From Beta vulgaris subsp. vulgaris (taxonomy: Eukaryota > Streptophyta > Magnoliopsida > Caryophyllales > Amaranthaceae), in NCBI RefSeq assembly GCF_026745355.1, contig NC_079209.1:5151507-5215506 (forward strand): a DNA stretch of 64,000 nucleotides. The letters run 5' to 3'. Each line of letters opens with the position of its first letter. Position 1 is the stretch's first letter. Under the pieces are notes generated by a model. That model did not search any database. It was not told where the DNA came from and was given only the letters and a program-made list of their open reading frames with translations. Positions 35,676-46,924 of the stretch are shown piece after piece. A program made the translations under genes and the position numbers.

Positions 35676-35886
35676 ACCTGATGCGGTTCTGGAGAAAATC
35701 GCATCAGATTTTAATCTAATCTGATGCGGTTTTCCTTTAAAACCGAATCAGATTATCCATTTCTGATGTGGTTTTGGACCGCATCAGAATAATTTACACA
35801 CCTGCTGCGAGCCCACATGTTGCGGACCAAATCCGCATCCGAAAGCCCACATTTGACCGCATCACTTTGGGTTTTTTCCACTAGTG

Positions 35887-37839
35887 GATGTGTCCACCTA
35901 AAACCCGATTTGATATACTTAGGTGATATGATGAACGTATTGTAATTAACATATTATGATAAAGATAATTGCATTCAAGATATTGAATTTAAAACATATG
36001 CAACAAAGATTTTGAATGTTTGTGTATTGAGTTGCCTCTTTTGCTCTTAAGATAGTTTTTTCTCAAAAATAATTTCTATAAAGTAGTTTAGAACAAATTT
36101 TCCAATAAAATATAAGAAACTAATATTCCATTTACATATAGGTGATAAAGATTTCCAATACCATAACATAGGACTAATTAAAAAAAAAATAAAAAAGGGG
36201 GTCACCCTAATAATACACAAAAGGCAAAGGCAAACATGTATAGAAGCCTCTCCATGCATCATCAATTGTTCCAAAGCCTCCATGAATTCCCTTCAAATTG
36301 AAAGGGAAAATTGACAATAATTTTCTAAGTAGATAGAAAATTAGAAACAAAGTCCAAGTAAACAATAAAAATCTTAACCATACACTTCTAATTGATCTAA
36401 TAAAAAACCTACACTCTCATGAGTAATCAAGGCACCATATTACAAGTACCTAAAAATTGTTATCCATGATACACAACAATAAAGTCGTTAATATTAGCCT
36501 TTAATATATGAATTTGGTATAAAAACCTCATACTTAAAGTTGGGATAGAAATGATAGCCTCAAGTTTCTTAAGGAACTCTAGTTGAGCTCGCAACGTTTT
36601 AGTGAGTAAACAACCATTGTACATTGTATTCCCTTCAAAATTGGAAATTACAACCTAATATATAAAAACCAGACACAAGTATTTTTGTGGTTCATTGGAA
36701 ACAAATTATAGTTACTTTTAATAATTTATCGTAGTAGTTACAAAACCATCACCACCGTGTATTAATTAGTCTTACCAGCTAAGAACTTAAAACAACATTC
36801 CATCAATCACTAACTTTTTGCTTAGAACATGAAGCTAGTTGGTTTAGCACAAAACAAAACCTAATAAACAAGTTAAGACCAATCAACATGTCTATTTCCA
36901 AGTACAAAGTACAAACAGCTAAGCTAAAATTAAATTCGTCGTAATGTAAGATCACTAAAATTCACATGGTAGAACATCAAAATTGCTTTGACATTTGAGA
37001 ATAAAATAAGCCATGCTTGAAAATTAAACCAACAGCAAAAAAATTTGCAACTTTGCATTACTCACATCATAAAAGTGCAATCATAGTTTTTCTAACAATA
37101 AAAAGAGCTTAATTAAAGAAGAAGAATGAAGATATTGTAAAAGAACAAAGAATAATGAAAATAGAGTTAAGGACAGTCACCAACATCACCAGCGCCACCA
37201 CAACAAGAATCAACTACAAGTGATCATGAGTCGAGCTGGGCTTTGTTCTAAAAAGTGTCCTGTTTCGTGCCAAAGCCGCAGGGCGGGCCAAATAAAATCC
37301 ACACCTAAGCGTGGTATTTCAGGCCATGGCCTAGCGGGCTTTCGGGCTGTTTTCGAGCCGAGTCGAAATTTAGTCTATTTTTCCAAATTCAGGTTGCCCA
37401 TGGTCCGGAAGTTTTGCCCAAAAATCGAACCAGGCCCGATCACGGGGCGAAAATTCGTGCCCAAAACCCTCCCAATTTGGGCCGAGCTAATCTTGATCAC
37501 ATAACTTAAAAGATGAAGCCGAAGGAGAATCGGAGTTAAGGGTCGTCTTTGAATCCCATGACTAAATCACATCTATCACAACATGAATTTACTAAGATTT
37601 TTTTTTGAAATTGGGCTTTGAATATGGCCAATAATTTGTGGGGCCAAATAAAAAGGAGTAACTGATTAAAAAAATTTAGGCTTCTTTTATCTTTTGATCT
37701 TGGTCACTTAAATCTCCCATAAGAGTAACCCTTCATATTTTCTTATATGTTTAATTCAAGTTTCTACAGATTACAACTCAAATAAAATGTTTAAATAGTT
37801 GTCCAGAGGAGAAACAAGAAGCGTAAAGCTTATTCTATT
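35887..37839. other. No gene; a GC-richer patch at 37220-37480
   Basis: AT-rich to about 37200. From 37220 to 37480 there is a GC-rich patch with GGGC words (GAGTCGAGCTGGGCTT, GGCCATGGCCTAGCGGGCTTTCG) resembling the GGGCCGGGC-type segments of plant retroelements. Its open frame (94 codons) has no recognisable domain. Confidence 0.4.
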
Positions 37840-37910
37840 GAGAAGGTATTGTGTGAGACTGTCCGACCATAATATTTGGTCGGACGACTTTCAGTTGGTT
37901 TCATTTTTTT

Positions 37911-38170
37911 TTTCAGTTGGTTTCAAATTTTTGTTCAGTTGGTTTCAATTTTTTTTCAGTTGGTTTCAATTTTTTTTCAGTTGGTTTCAAATGAAAGAAT
38001 AAAACAACCAACTGAAAGAATAAAGTAACTAACTGAAAGGATAAACCCACCAAATGAAAGAATAGACCAACCAACTGAAAGAATAAAACAACCAACTGAA
38101 AGGATAACCAACCAAATGAAAGAATAGACCAACCAACTGAAAGAATGAAACAACCAACTGAAAGAATAAT
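37911..38170. repeat. Back-to-back tandem array (TCAGTTGGTTTCA / CCAACTGAAAGAATAAA)
   Basis: Five units of TTTCAGTTGGTTTCAA are followed by about seven units of the complementary type, AACCAACTGAAAGAATA, with 20-24 bp period. The array can fold back on itself into a long imperfect hairpin. The open frames here come from the repeat. Confidence 0.85.
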
Positions 38171-38520
38171 TTGCTTACCAAATCCAGGATCAACCCCAAG
38201 TGCGATCATGCAAATCAATTGCCACATATTTCTGTCGTGATTCCTCTAGCATTGGCAATAGTCTGTTGTGGACTAATTCAAACAATGATTGTATTACCGT
38301 GAGTTGGCGGAATTGTTGCGAGTGGAACTCCAATATTACCAACTTTCTCTGGTGGTACCACATCTCATTATCTGCGTTGAAGATTCCATCTCCCAGTAGG
38401 TCTTTCATGCTTCGATAATAATCACCCTTTGGAAAGTTTGAAAACTTTGTCTTGAGTAAGTATTCGATGTTGCGAGGGTCGCGCGTCTCTTTCGTGAAAC
38501 TTTTGGGCTCAGCCCGTCCG
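38165..38520 (-). pseudogene. CYP86B-like cytochrome P450 fragment (fatty acid omega-hydroxylase family)
   Basis: Minus-strand reading with DPRNIEYLLKTKFSNFPKGD, DLLGDGIFNADNEMW and QRK (helix C, where W and R contact the heme propionate), EFHSQQFRQLT and QSLFELVHNRLLPMLEES. After a break near 38210 the frame resumes as ICMIALGVDPGF. These words are characteristic of CYP86-type plant P450s, closest to CYP86B, which hydroxylate fatty acids for suberin and cutin. Only about a quarter of the usual length (500-550 residues) is present, with no heme-binding cysteine region. It is a captured fragment with a small deletion or frameshift. Confidence 0.85.
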
Positions 38521-38571
38521 ACCAAACACATTGGGTCAGACGGTCTGACCCAATAGTTTCACTATTCTATT

Positions 38572-40753
38572 TTACTGTGGTGTATGTTCTTCAATTCAGT
38601 TATCCAGAATGCCTTCCCATGCTCAGGTAAATTTATGACCATCATTTCCCAGCAACCACTACTATGAACAACTTGCTACACCCACCATAGTCCACAAACC
38701 TATTTTCTCTCTTCACTAACCACCACCATAAATTTTCCTCCCTCTATCAACCATAAACTTGCAAAACTATAAATTATTAGTTGCAAAGGAGGAGGAAGCA
38801 ACACGATAATTCATAAATTTTCAAAGCCATATAATTAAATAAGGCACGAGAGGAGTAGGAAAGAGAACGTATGGGCGAAGTTGAGAAACCAAATAAGAGG
38901 GTGGAAGAGACGAGAACCTAAATAGACTAATTTTAGAGTACAACTGAGAATGAGATTAAAAAAAACACTTCTAAGAGATTTCTAAAATTCAAAAAATCTT
39001 AAAAAAAACAAGAGAGAAGGAAAGAAATGGAAAATAAAAGAGATGGTGAGCAAGTATAGAAACACAACAACTGGGAAAGAGGGGAGGACAAAGACATGAA
39101 CGCTTTCAAAAGATCTTCTATATTCGCAAAACGACAAAAGGAGTGAGAGATAGATAGATAGGAAGAAGGATAGAGATTAAGGGGTAGGGACATAGGTTTA
39201 GTCTAGAGTTAGGTTTGGTACTTTGATAGCGTAATGTATACATCAATGAACAATCTAATAAGAAAGTTTACCTTTTTGCCCATGAAGCTATGTTCAGTGA
39301 TGTATGATGTACTACTTCTAATCTTATAAAAGTTCAGTTTCTTTTCCAACCTAATTATGTAGGAAATATTCTAAATGAAAACAATGGTCATTCAATTCAA
39401 TTACCATATTGATTTATCATATAATTAGATCTAGGTTGGAGGCTAGAAATGACCTCTCATCCTTTCATACAAGTCAATAAAATTATAAGTTATTATCAAA
39501 ACTTCTTTAAGCCTCTAATAATCAAACTTTCTACTGACATTCTTGTCTTTTTCCATGCTCAGTAAGTCAAAACGTGTTGTTCACATAATTAATTGTCACT
39601 ATAATAAGTCAATCAATCAGGTTATTGTTAGTGTATTGAGTGGATTGCTATTGGTGGAAGGCTGGAAGCTATCTTACTACATAAAGGATGGCCAATTCAA
39701 AATGTTATGAAACTTTACAAAGATCTGTCCAGCACACAACTTAAGCTTTGTCGCTTCCTTGTATTCTTCATATAAAATTAATAGACAACCATTCTCGTTG
39801 TAGGATTCTCATAGTTGGATGGAGAGAACCTTAAATTATGATCGGCCTAGCATCTTTTGCTGCTAAAATGTTTTGCTATTAAGCATCGTCAAGTTCTTCT
39901 AATATATATAACAACTACTTTTGGAGCCCGTGCGTTGCACAAGCTATTGTTTATTTTATTTTTGTAAATTTGTTGTTAACATTGTTGATTTTTTGTTGAT
40001 GTGAAATGAGATTTTCAACACAATTGTTATATAATTTCTCTATTCTTTATCTGTTGCAACAATTGTCACTTTGAGTAGTTTCATCTACCTGAATCACTTT
40101 ACTTTTGATAAAAGAAACAACTATAGTTGAAAACATCGCCTTACTTTATGTTAATAAAACCATCATTATTTACTCAAATTGCCTCATAAAGTTGCGTTTA
40201 CTTTATTAAGGATTTACTTATCCCCTACTCTAGTTTAACCCTTTGTGCTAAACTACCCTTTTTTATTTCCTTACAAACCATGCCCAGACTCATTGTTGTA
40301 GTAGAAAAAGTATTTGTCGTTATAATTTAATTTCTAGATTTGTTATTGTGATATATAATTTTATATTTTTAATGTTCAGTTGAATATTGTAGCTAAGTCT
40401 ATTATCAAATAGTATCTCAATAATTGGTAAGACTAACAATAGCTAACACATTTTTAACATGAAAAATACACGAATGATACTTTAAGAAAGCAGAGGGTAA
40501 AAATTTAATAGATGCAGGACATAGAGAATAGGGAAAAATATGAGTGTCAGCCATAACTTCAACCTTTAATTATTAGCACATAAATGTTAACGAATATAGA
40601 ATATAAAGCAAATATGACGATCATAATGATGGTATCATGAATAAATTAAATCAAATATAAAACTAACCTCTATTAATAATCGAAAAATACTAATTAAGAG
40701 AAAAAATATATTCATCAATCATGACCATATCAAGTTTTATCAAACTTTCCCTT
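38572..40753. other. No gene; AT-rich, one degenerate Helitron-end-like site
   Basis: No supported ORF. At 39914-39945 the plus strand reads CTACTTTTGGAGCCCGTGCG then TTGCACAAG, close to the reverse complement of a plant Helitron 3' end (hairpin around CCGTGC GTT GCAC), but the terminal CTAG has become GTAG on the minus strand. No partner 5' end was found. Confidence 0.4.
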
Positions 40754-41215
40754 TGTAACGGCCCGACAAATTTACATGACCTTAATCGTCAGCGGAAGCA
40801 TAACTTAATCCTGTGGGTTATGGCCCACAATAAAATAATAGCCTAAATTGAAAATCTACTATACAATTACTCATCGCAAGATAATACTTGTTTATCCATT
40901 ATACAAAGTATCCTAAAACCTCGTATAATTATACATAATCTCCGTAACGCAGTATAATAGTGATCCACAACTGTTCTCCCATACCTAAAACATAAAACAA
41001 AACGTCGTGAGCCGAAGCTCAGTAACATACTACTCTAACATCGTAAATTCATGTCACATCATTTTATTTATAAACAGGGAGAAGAGAATAAGTAAAACCA
41101 TTTCACAAACACATCATAACATGTTACATTATCTTCTTTATCATGTTCATCGTCATATATCTTTTACTTTGGTATGGCTAGTACATCATAACATAGGGGA
41201 CGTCTCCCACTACAT

Positions 41216-41414
41216 AACAGTCAGGCGGTCACATCATAGGTGACACTTGCGGTGCCCGTATCATTTAAACAGTCAGGCGGTCACAACATAGGTGACACTT
41301 GCGGTGCCCGTATCATAAACAGTCAGGCGGTCACAACATAGGTGACACTTGCGGTGCCCGTATAAAACAGTCAGGCGGTCACAACATAGGTGACACTTGC
41401 GGTGCCCATATCAT
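41216..41414 (+). repeat. Minisatellite, four units of about 48-51 bp
   Basis: Four near-identical copies of AACAGTCAGGCGGTCACAAC followed by ATAGGTGACACTTGCGGTGC and CCGTATCAT, differing mainly by short gaps at the joints. It lies within the solo LTR. Confidence 0.95.
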
Positions 41415-42397
41415 ACTGCCAAGAACCATCTTTCACTGTACTTTATCATGTTTTGTCTCTTTTTACATAGCATAATTACATTACATCATTGTAATCATAA
41501 TCATGAAACATCATTAAAATCATAGTGGCATCATACTCATATTTTCATAAACATCAAAATCATTTCATATCATCGAAAATCATCATATTCATAAAACCTT
41601 TCATATCCCACAATCCATACATCAACAACATAGTGCGAAATATCATAAAACATCATTCGAAAGGGATTGTGGGTGTTAGCAATAGACGTTACCTGAATTC
41701 CTGCTTACCAACCATGATAGCCGGGGGAGGCTTGTAATATCCTTTATCTTCTTTAATCTATTCAAGAATAATTTTATTAATGAACATTTCGTTATTTAGC
41801 TTTTAAGCCTAAATATTAGTTAGCGCTTATTAAGGTCATAGCGGTCATTATAATGTCGTAAAGGTCTCCTTAAAGGTCATTATTTCTTAATCGTTAATAA
41901 CTTTGTTCAATTAAGGTGAGTCTTTAACAACCACTTAATGAAATAACTCATTTAGCTATATTTTTAGAATTATCGATATATTAAAGTTATATTACTACAT
42001 ATTATATAACCTTTCGAAAACATAACATTATTCTAGTTCATAGTTAATAACTAATTAGTCGTCCATTAACAAATTGATTAAATTTAAAGTTATAATAGAT
42101 CCATTAATATTATTTTAATATTATTTAGTCATTTAAAGCTAACAAGTCAAGTAACTAATTACTAATAACTTAAGGATTAGTGAATTACTCATAACTTAAA
42201 CTCAATATAACAACAAGCTTAATGAATTATTTTTTAATTAGTTTTAAACAACTCAACTAGTTTAGAAATCATGAAATATAGCCCAATACTAGATTTTAGG
42301 AAATAAGTTGGGTGATTTTATTAGGCGAATTTGGTTTTAAGCGCAATAATTATGTTTAATTAATATACTAATGTATCATGATCTAACAGGACACTAA

Positions 42398-43342
42398 GGG
42401 AAATTTCCTCTGGTACCCCTGAGGTTTGACGTAATTCCCAAATTACCCCTCACATTTGGGGAATTCCTCAGATACCCCCGAGGTTTGTGTTTGGGTCTAA
42501 AATACCCTTACTCTTGACGGAACCCTAACGCCTTTAACTTTTTTTTTCTCTATTTCTTCAGTTTCTCTCCTTCCTCCCACCCTCCTCCATGGATGAACCT
42601 CCAGGCTTTCTCTCTCCTCCCACCCCACTCTAAAGCCCTAACCTTTTACAGAAATTTGTAACTGCCATGAATCATGGCAGATTTTAACTTTTTCCATAAT
42701 TTTTTTTTAAATTTTTAAAACTTTGAAAAATCACGTGAAGTAATTAGCAGTACAAGGCTGCTTCACGCGAAACAGCCTGCATCTCGCCGGCCCAAAATTT
42801 CGGCCACCCCTTCAGATGAATTTACTGGCACCTCACCGGTATCGCGAGCCAACGCCGACAGCAAAGTACCAGCGCCAGCCAGCAGCAAGAAGCTGTTGCG
42901 CGGTGTGCGTCGCGTGGTGGCTGTTACAGCCACCTTCTTCGTCGACTCGACTGCTCACCGACCGGCAGTCTGCATCACTTACCCTCCCCGGCTTATTGCC
43001 GGCCGACCACCGGAGCAGCCACGGTGGCTGCTCCTCTTCCTCCTTCAATTTTGTTTTTATTATTTTATTTGAAGGAAATTACATTGGGGAAAGTTTGGAG
43101 GATGGTGGGGGATGGTGGGGGATGGAGAGAGAAAGCTTAGAGGTTCATCCATGGAGGAGGGTTGGAGGAAGGAGAGAAACTAAAGAAAGAGAGAAAAAAA
43201 AGTTAACAGCGTTAGGGTTCCGTCAAGAGTAAGGGTATTTTAGATCCAAACACAAACCTTGGGGGTATCTGAGGAATTCCCCAAATGTGAGGGGTAATTT
43301 GGGAATTACGTCAAACCTCAGGGATACCTGAGGAAATTTCTC
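42398..43342. mobile_element. MULE-like element with about 220-bp inverted repeats
   Basis: 42398-42620 and 43122-43342 are inverted copies. Matching words are GGTTTGACGTAATTCCCAAA, TACCCTTACTCTTGACGGAA, CCCTAACG and CTCCATGGATGAACCT. The long terminal inverted repeats with no transposase suggest a non-autonomous Mutator-like element. No clear 9-bp duplication was found at its borders. The interior (42640-43080) includes a GC-rich part, probably captured DNA, with an open frame at 42816-43232 (138 codons, composition-driven, no known domain). Confidence 0.75.
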
Positions 43343-43453
43343 AATCAGTTTCAGTTAGTCTACATTGGTTTAATTCAACATTATGCAAATCTACCTTTAG
43401 CCCAATAAGTGGTAGTGACAAAACAAAATAGTTTAATTACTTAAATCAGATTT

Positions 43454-43948
43454 TTAGGCCACACTAATTAATATTAATAGGTTCAATTTGGGCTTGGGGC
43501 TTATAAGAACACAAGATGAACGTAAGAGTATGATAATACCTCTGCTCATTGAGCAGGGATGAACCGACAACAGGGGGCGGAGCAGAGCTCCGGCGAACGG
43601 GTAACGGCGGCGGCTCCGAGCAGCTGGACCACGCGACGGTAGCGGAGGTTGTCGGTGTTGTGCGCGGCACAGCAGGCGCGAAGAAGAGGAGGGGAGCAGG
43701 GGAGGACGCGAGTGCGAAGAGGAGTGAGAGTGTGCGGGTGCTGGAGCCGCGGATCTCCGGCGAGTTGCGCAGGTGGCCGGCGAACGACGACGAGGCCAGG
43801 GGAAGGTGCGACGAAGCACGGCGCAGGTCAGGCGTCGCCTGAGGTGGCCGACGGGGGTGTCATGGGGGGAAAAACCGAAACAGAGGAGAGAGAGAATGAC
43901 TATGGGGTTTTTTTTTTTTGGGGTTCCTTGAGTCACGCTTTCTGACAA
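43454..43948. other. GC-rich, CpG-dense block inside the solo LTR
   Basis: About 400 bases rich in CGGCG/GGCGG words, unlike the AT-rich surroundings. Several overlapping frames are open on both strands (for example 164 codons on minus at 43454-43948, arginine/serine/proline-rich), which is expected of such composition. It lies just downstream of the LTR TATA box in the minus direction, so it would be in the retroelement leader. Confidence 0.5.
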
Positions 43949-44139
43949 ATTGTTGACCGAAACTGGTGGTTCGTAGGTAGTGGTGGTGAGGTGGTACTAT
44001 GGTGGTGTTGGTGTGTGAAATATCCTTTACGAATTTTTTTAACTTTCTTCTTCTCCTCTTTTGTTTCTTGATTAAATTTGAGGTAATTCTGATTGGAGTA
44101 ATATTGATCTGTGAGGTATGTTTGAGCAACGAGATTGTG

Positions 44140-44148
44140 TATTTATAG
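44140..44148 (-). promoter_or_regulatory. TATA box of the solo LTR
   Basis: The minus strand reads GGCTATAAATACACAATC, a good plant TATA box about 480 bases into the LTR. Transcription would run towards lower coordinates through the GC-rich block. Confidence 0.6.
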
Positions 44149-44627
44149 CCATTGTTGGAGCTCAAAAACCATGAGCTTTGTTGGGTGGTTTTTGGTCAAA
44201 ACCGTGGATATAAACATTGAGTTATGGAATTGAATAATATGTCTATTGAAATATTGACTTAGGGCAGAGAAAAAGCTGATCAAGTTTGGGCATGTTTGCC
44301 ATGTGTTTGTCATAGAAGAGGAAGGGATGAAGTAGGAGGAAAAAAGCAGTAAACTTTCTCAATTTTATAATATTTTCTTTATTTTTCTTTTAATTTATGA
44401 AATCAGAAAAATGGTCATTGTTTTAACTTTCAACCACCTAGTTGGGTGATAGTTAAATATAAGTCTAGTATTTTCTGGTTAAACAAAAGAATAGAATTAC
44501 CTTTTTTTACAAAGTCTAGTAATTTATAGTTAGCATAACATAAAGAAAATTTTAACTCTTAGTCAAATTAGTGATTAATTATAACTAATTAATTCATTAA
44601 ACCTGGTTAAGTTTTTAGGATATTACA

Positions 44628-46588
44628 CCCTTTTTATGATATGCGACCTCAAATAGTCTAGAAACTCTAACCTTGATTTTTCAATTAATTTTAGTAGAAT
44701 TAAGTTCATTGAGAAAAGAATAAGATCTGACATATAAATATATGAAAAATAAAATATAAATAATTATTTATACAACAAATATTCTAAGAATAAAATAATT
44801 AGTCAATTGCATAATACCTCTGCAATTCGTTGACAAACTTTCATTTGATTCTTCATGTAATGTCATCATGGTATGCTATAAGTTTAAAACTATATGTTTG
44901 TATTTTTTATCTTTATATAACTTAATTTTTGAAAGTATGGTTTCGAAAAGCATAATTGCTATTGTTTCATATAATACGCTATTTTTTATAGTTAATTTTA
45001 TACGTATTTAAAAAGAATATTAAATAATACATTATTGTTCATCTAAATAAATATATTTTAATAAGTTGTAAAATTATATTGTATATGGAATTTATTTCGA
45101 AACATATTTCAAACACTCTTGATGGTAAAAAATAATAATATTACAAATTATGTAGCAAAAGCTATATTCAATTTACATAGTTGAATAATTTAAGTTGTTT
45201 ATTCAAAATCAGAGTGTAACCTTCAATTATTGAAAACACCTTATATGTATTTATATCTATGTTAAATACTATTTTTTTAGTAAAAATATAAAAATTAAAA
45301 AGAATGACATGTCATGCTTAGGTGGAGCTCTCTATAATATTCTAAGGTTGTTTTTGTAAAATCATACTCTAATTTTTTTATCATATCGCTATAGATTTTA
45401 ATTTTTATTGTAACAGCAAAATTTCCTTAATAATTTTTGTCGGAATACTAAATTGTTTTGGTTCACTTGAGTAAGGATGATGTTTGGATCCTCTAGAGTT
45501 CTAAAAGAACTCTACAATGTAGAGTTTGAGCAATATCAACCATTGAATAAAAAATCAATATCTCATATATTATCTTTCCGAAACCCACTCTATTTTTTTT
45601 CCTCAAAATCCACTCCCTTCCCCACCCCCCCACCCCTTTTCACCAATACACGCTCTTGATTTTAAAATGTATGGTTCATTTACAACTCTACCTCGTAAAA
45701 TTTTATTAAAACTCTAGAGGATCCTGACTTGTAAGAATGATGTTTTGAAAGATAATATGTTTAATCATGTAAGTTGAAACTTGAACCTATGATAAAATGC
45801 TATATTCACATACATTACAATACATTTATAACTATTATGATAGTTATCTAAAAGAAAAACTAAATAATGCAGAATCAAACTCTAATAAAGTTTTGCATAA
45901 TTTATAAATTATAATAATTTAGGTTGTTCATGCTGAATCAAACTCTAATTTTAGTTCCCCTAAAAAAAATTCTAATTTTAGCTTATCTAGAACTCCTTAT
46001 GTATATATTTAAATCTATGTAGAACTCTATTTTTGTAAAAGATTAAAATAAAATTTAATGACATGACAATCCTACGTGGCGCGGTCTATGGCCTTGAAAT
46101 CTTGAGGAGCTCCCTATACTCCCGAAAAGTTCATCCTTTATTTGTATGTATAGATTATTCACGAGTGTTTTAGAAGAACATAGTTACATAAAGGCTCATG
46201 TGGCACATATGGGGCAAATTTTTTTCGTATTTTGCGCAACTCAACAAATATCCATAACTAACAAGGGTATATGCATATATGTTATGCAATCTACTTATGC
46301 TCTTATTTATTAAGTTTGGATGCCTTTATTTCTACCAACTTAATTATGCTGATGCTTAATATTTAGTTCTCTGCAACCACTTTTGTTACCTTCTAGCAAA
46401 TATTATCCCAAAATTGCAAGTATTAGCATCAAACATTTTAGCGCAATATCTTTGCATTCAATATATTAATTACATCTAGCTTAATTTGGATATTACAAAT
46501 ACACTTAAATTAAATGATAACCATAACGATTTGGTTCCGATAATTACACAATTGATTTTGTTTATCAAATTTTCCTATCTTGGAGGAC
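44628..46588. other. AT-rich DNA without gene
   Basis: Contains a MITE-like inverted repeat (45486-45725, listed) and two related stretches, 45302-45340 and 46057-46110 (AATGACATG, then GGAGCTC.CTATA), that may be remnants of one repeat family. The right end leads into the Helitron 3' terminus at 46589. Its 5' end could not be fixed. Confidence 0.4.
45486..45725. repeat. MITE-like inverted repeat around GGATCCTCTAGAGTT
   Basis: Ends GGATCCTCTAGAGTTCTAA (45486) and its inverse TTAAAACTCTAGAGGATCC (ending about 45725). The flanks GTAAGGATGATGTTT (45471) and GTAAGAATGATGTTT (45731) are similar and may be an expanded target duplication. No ORF of interest. Confidence 0.5.
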
Positions 46589-46618
46589 GGCGCGCGATGC
46601 GCGCCAGCCAACAACTAG
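46589..46618 (+). promoter_or_regulatory. Helitron 3' terminus with perfect hairpin
   Basis: A 7-bp perfect stem GGCGCGC-GAT-GCGCGCC (46589-46605) is followed by AGCCAACAA and CTAG|T (46615-46618). This is the canonical Helitron 3' end. A plus-strand non-autonomous Helitron must lie to the left, but none of the candidate TC starts (for example TCTCTATAATATTC at 45329) is preceded by A, so its start stays open. Confidence 0.8.
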
Positions 46619-46924
46619 TTACGTTATAACAAAAGCAACACTAGATTTTAAAAACACATCAACAACAACACATTAGAAATAGCAGCTTGCCAAACAGAGA
46701 AGTCACTGCTGCGGCGGCATCAACTATGCAACAGGAACACAGAGCAAGCTCAGTTTGGCTTTAATCATATATAAACAAGAATCATTTCAGATAAGCATGA
46801 TCAGTCAAAACTAAATAACTAATTCAGAAAATAGAGACTAGGAGATGATGTAGGCGTGTAGCTAAGCAAAGACATGGTCAATCCTCATGCTATAAAGTGA
46901 ACAAAAATAGTAACAGAACTACTA

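Larger units (their letters stand above)
27680..35886 (+). mobile_element. CACTA (En/Spm) transposon, outer element
   Basis: Perfect terminal inverted repeats CACTAGTGGAAAAAAC (27680) and GTTTTTTCCACTAGTG (ending 35886), flanked by the 3-bp target duplication GAT on both sides. Subterminal repeats of the word TGATGCGGTTT and its complement occur at both ends (27716-27865 and 35675-35860). A diagnostic Ptta/En/Spm-type ORF lies on the right. A second CACTA element (29367-33809) sits within it. No TNPD/TNP2 transposase ORF is visible, so it is non-autonomous or its transposase is lost. Confidence 0.93.
37840..38562 (-). mobile_element. Pack-MULE carrying a cytochrome P450 fragment
   Basis: A perfect 9-bp direct duplication TATTCTATT flanks the element (37831-37839 and 38563-38571), as expected for Mutator-like elements. 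The inverted ends of about 46 bp align well: left GAGAAGGTATTGTGTGAGAC then TGTCCGACC and TTTGGTCGGAC; right (reverse complement) GTGAAACTATTGGGTCAGAC then CGTCTGACC and TTTGGTCGGAC. No transposase. The cargo is a CYP86B-like coding fragment plus a divergent tandem array. Confidence 0.85.
40754..44627 (-). mobile_element. Solo LTR of a gypsy-type retrotransposon, with a nested MULE
   Basis: The plus strand begins TGTAACGGCCCGAC and ends GGATATTACA, with the 5-bp target duplication CCCTT on both sides (40749-40753 and 44628-44632). On the minus strand it starts TGTAATATCC and ends CCGTTACA, and the TATA box at 44140 fixes that direction. No internal region and no second LTR are present, so unequal recombination probably left a solo LTR of about 2.9 kb, lengthened by a 945-bp MULE at 42398-43342. 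Confidence 0.8.

Noticed and set aside
36047..36283. 78-codon minus-strand hydrophobic ORF
   Set aside because: Composition-driven and without any recognisable motif.
41217..41414. Possible CRISPR-like array (48-51 bp units)
   Set aside because: Units are contiguous without spacers, in a plant LTR. It is a minisatellite.
43454..43948. 164-codon arginine/serine-rich minus-strand ORF
   Set aside because: The GC-rich block is open in several frames on both strands, and it lies in a solo LTR leader, so not counted as a gene.
41733..44627. LTR from TGTAATATCC at 41733 to GGATATTACA
   Set aside because: No target duplication fits at 41733, whereas 40754-44627 has a perfect CCCTT duplication. The inner TGTAATATCC is taken as internal.
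45486..45500. GGATCCTCTAGAGT resembles a cloning-vector polylinker
   Set aside because: The match stops after 14 bases, the inverse copy lies 225 bases away, and flanks are plant-like, so vector contamination is unlikely.
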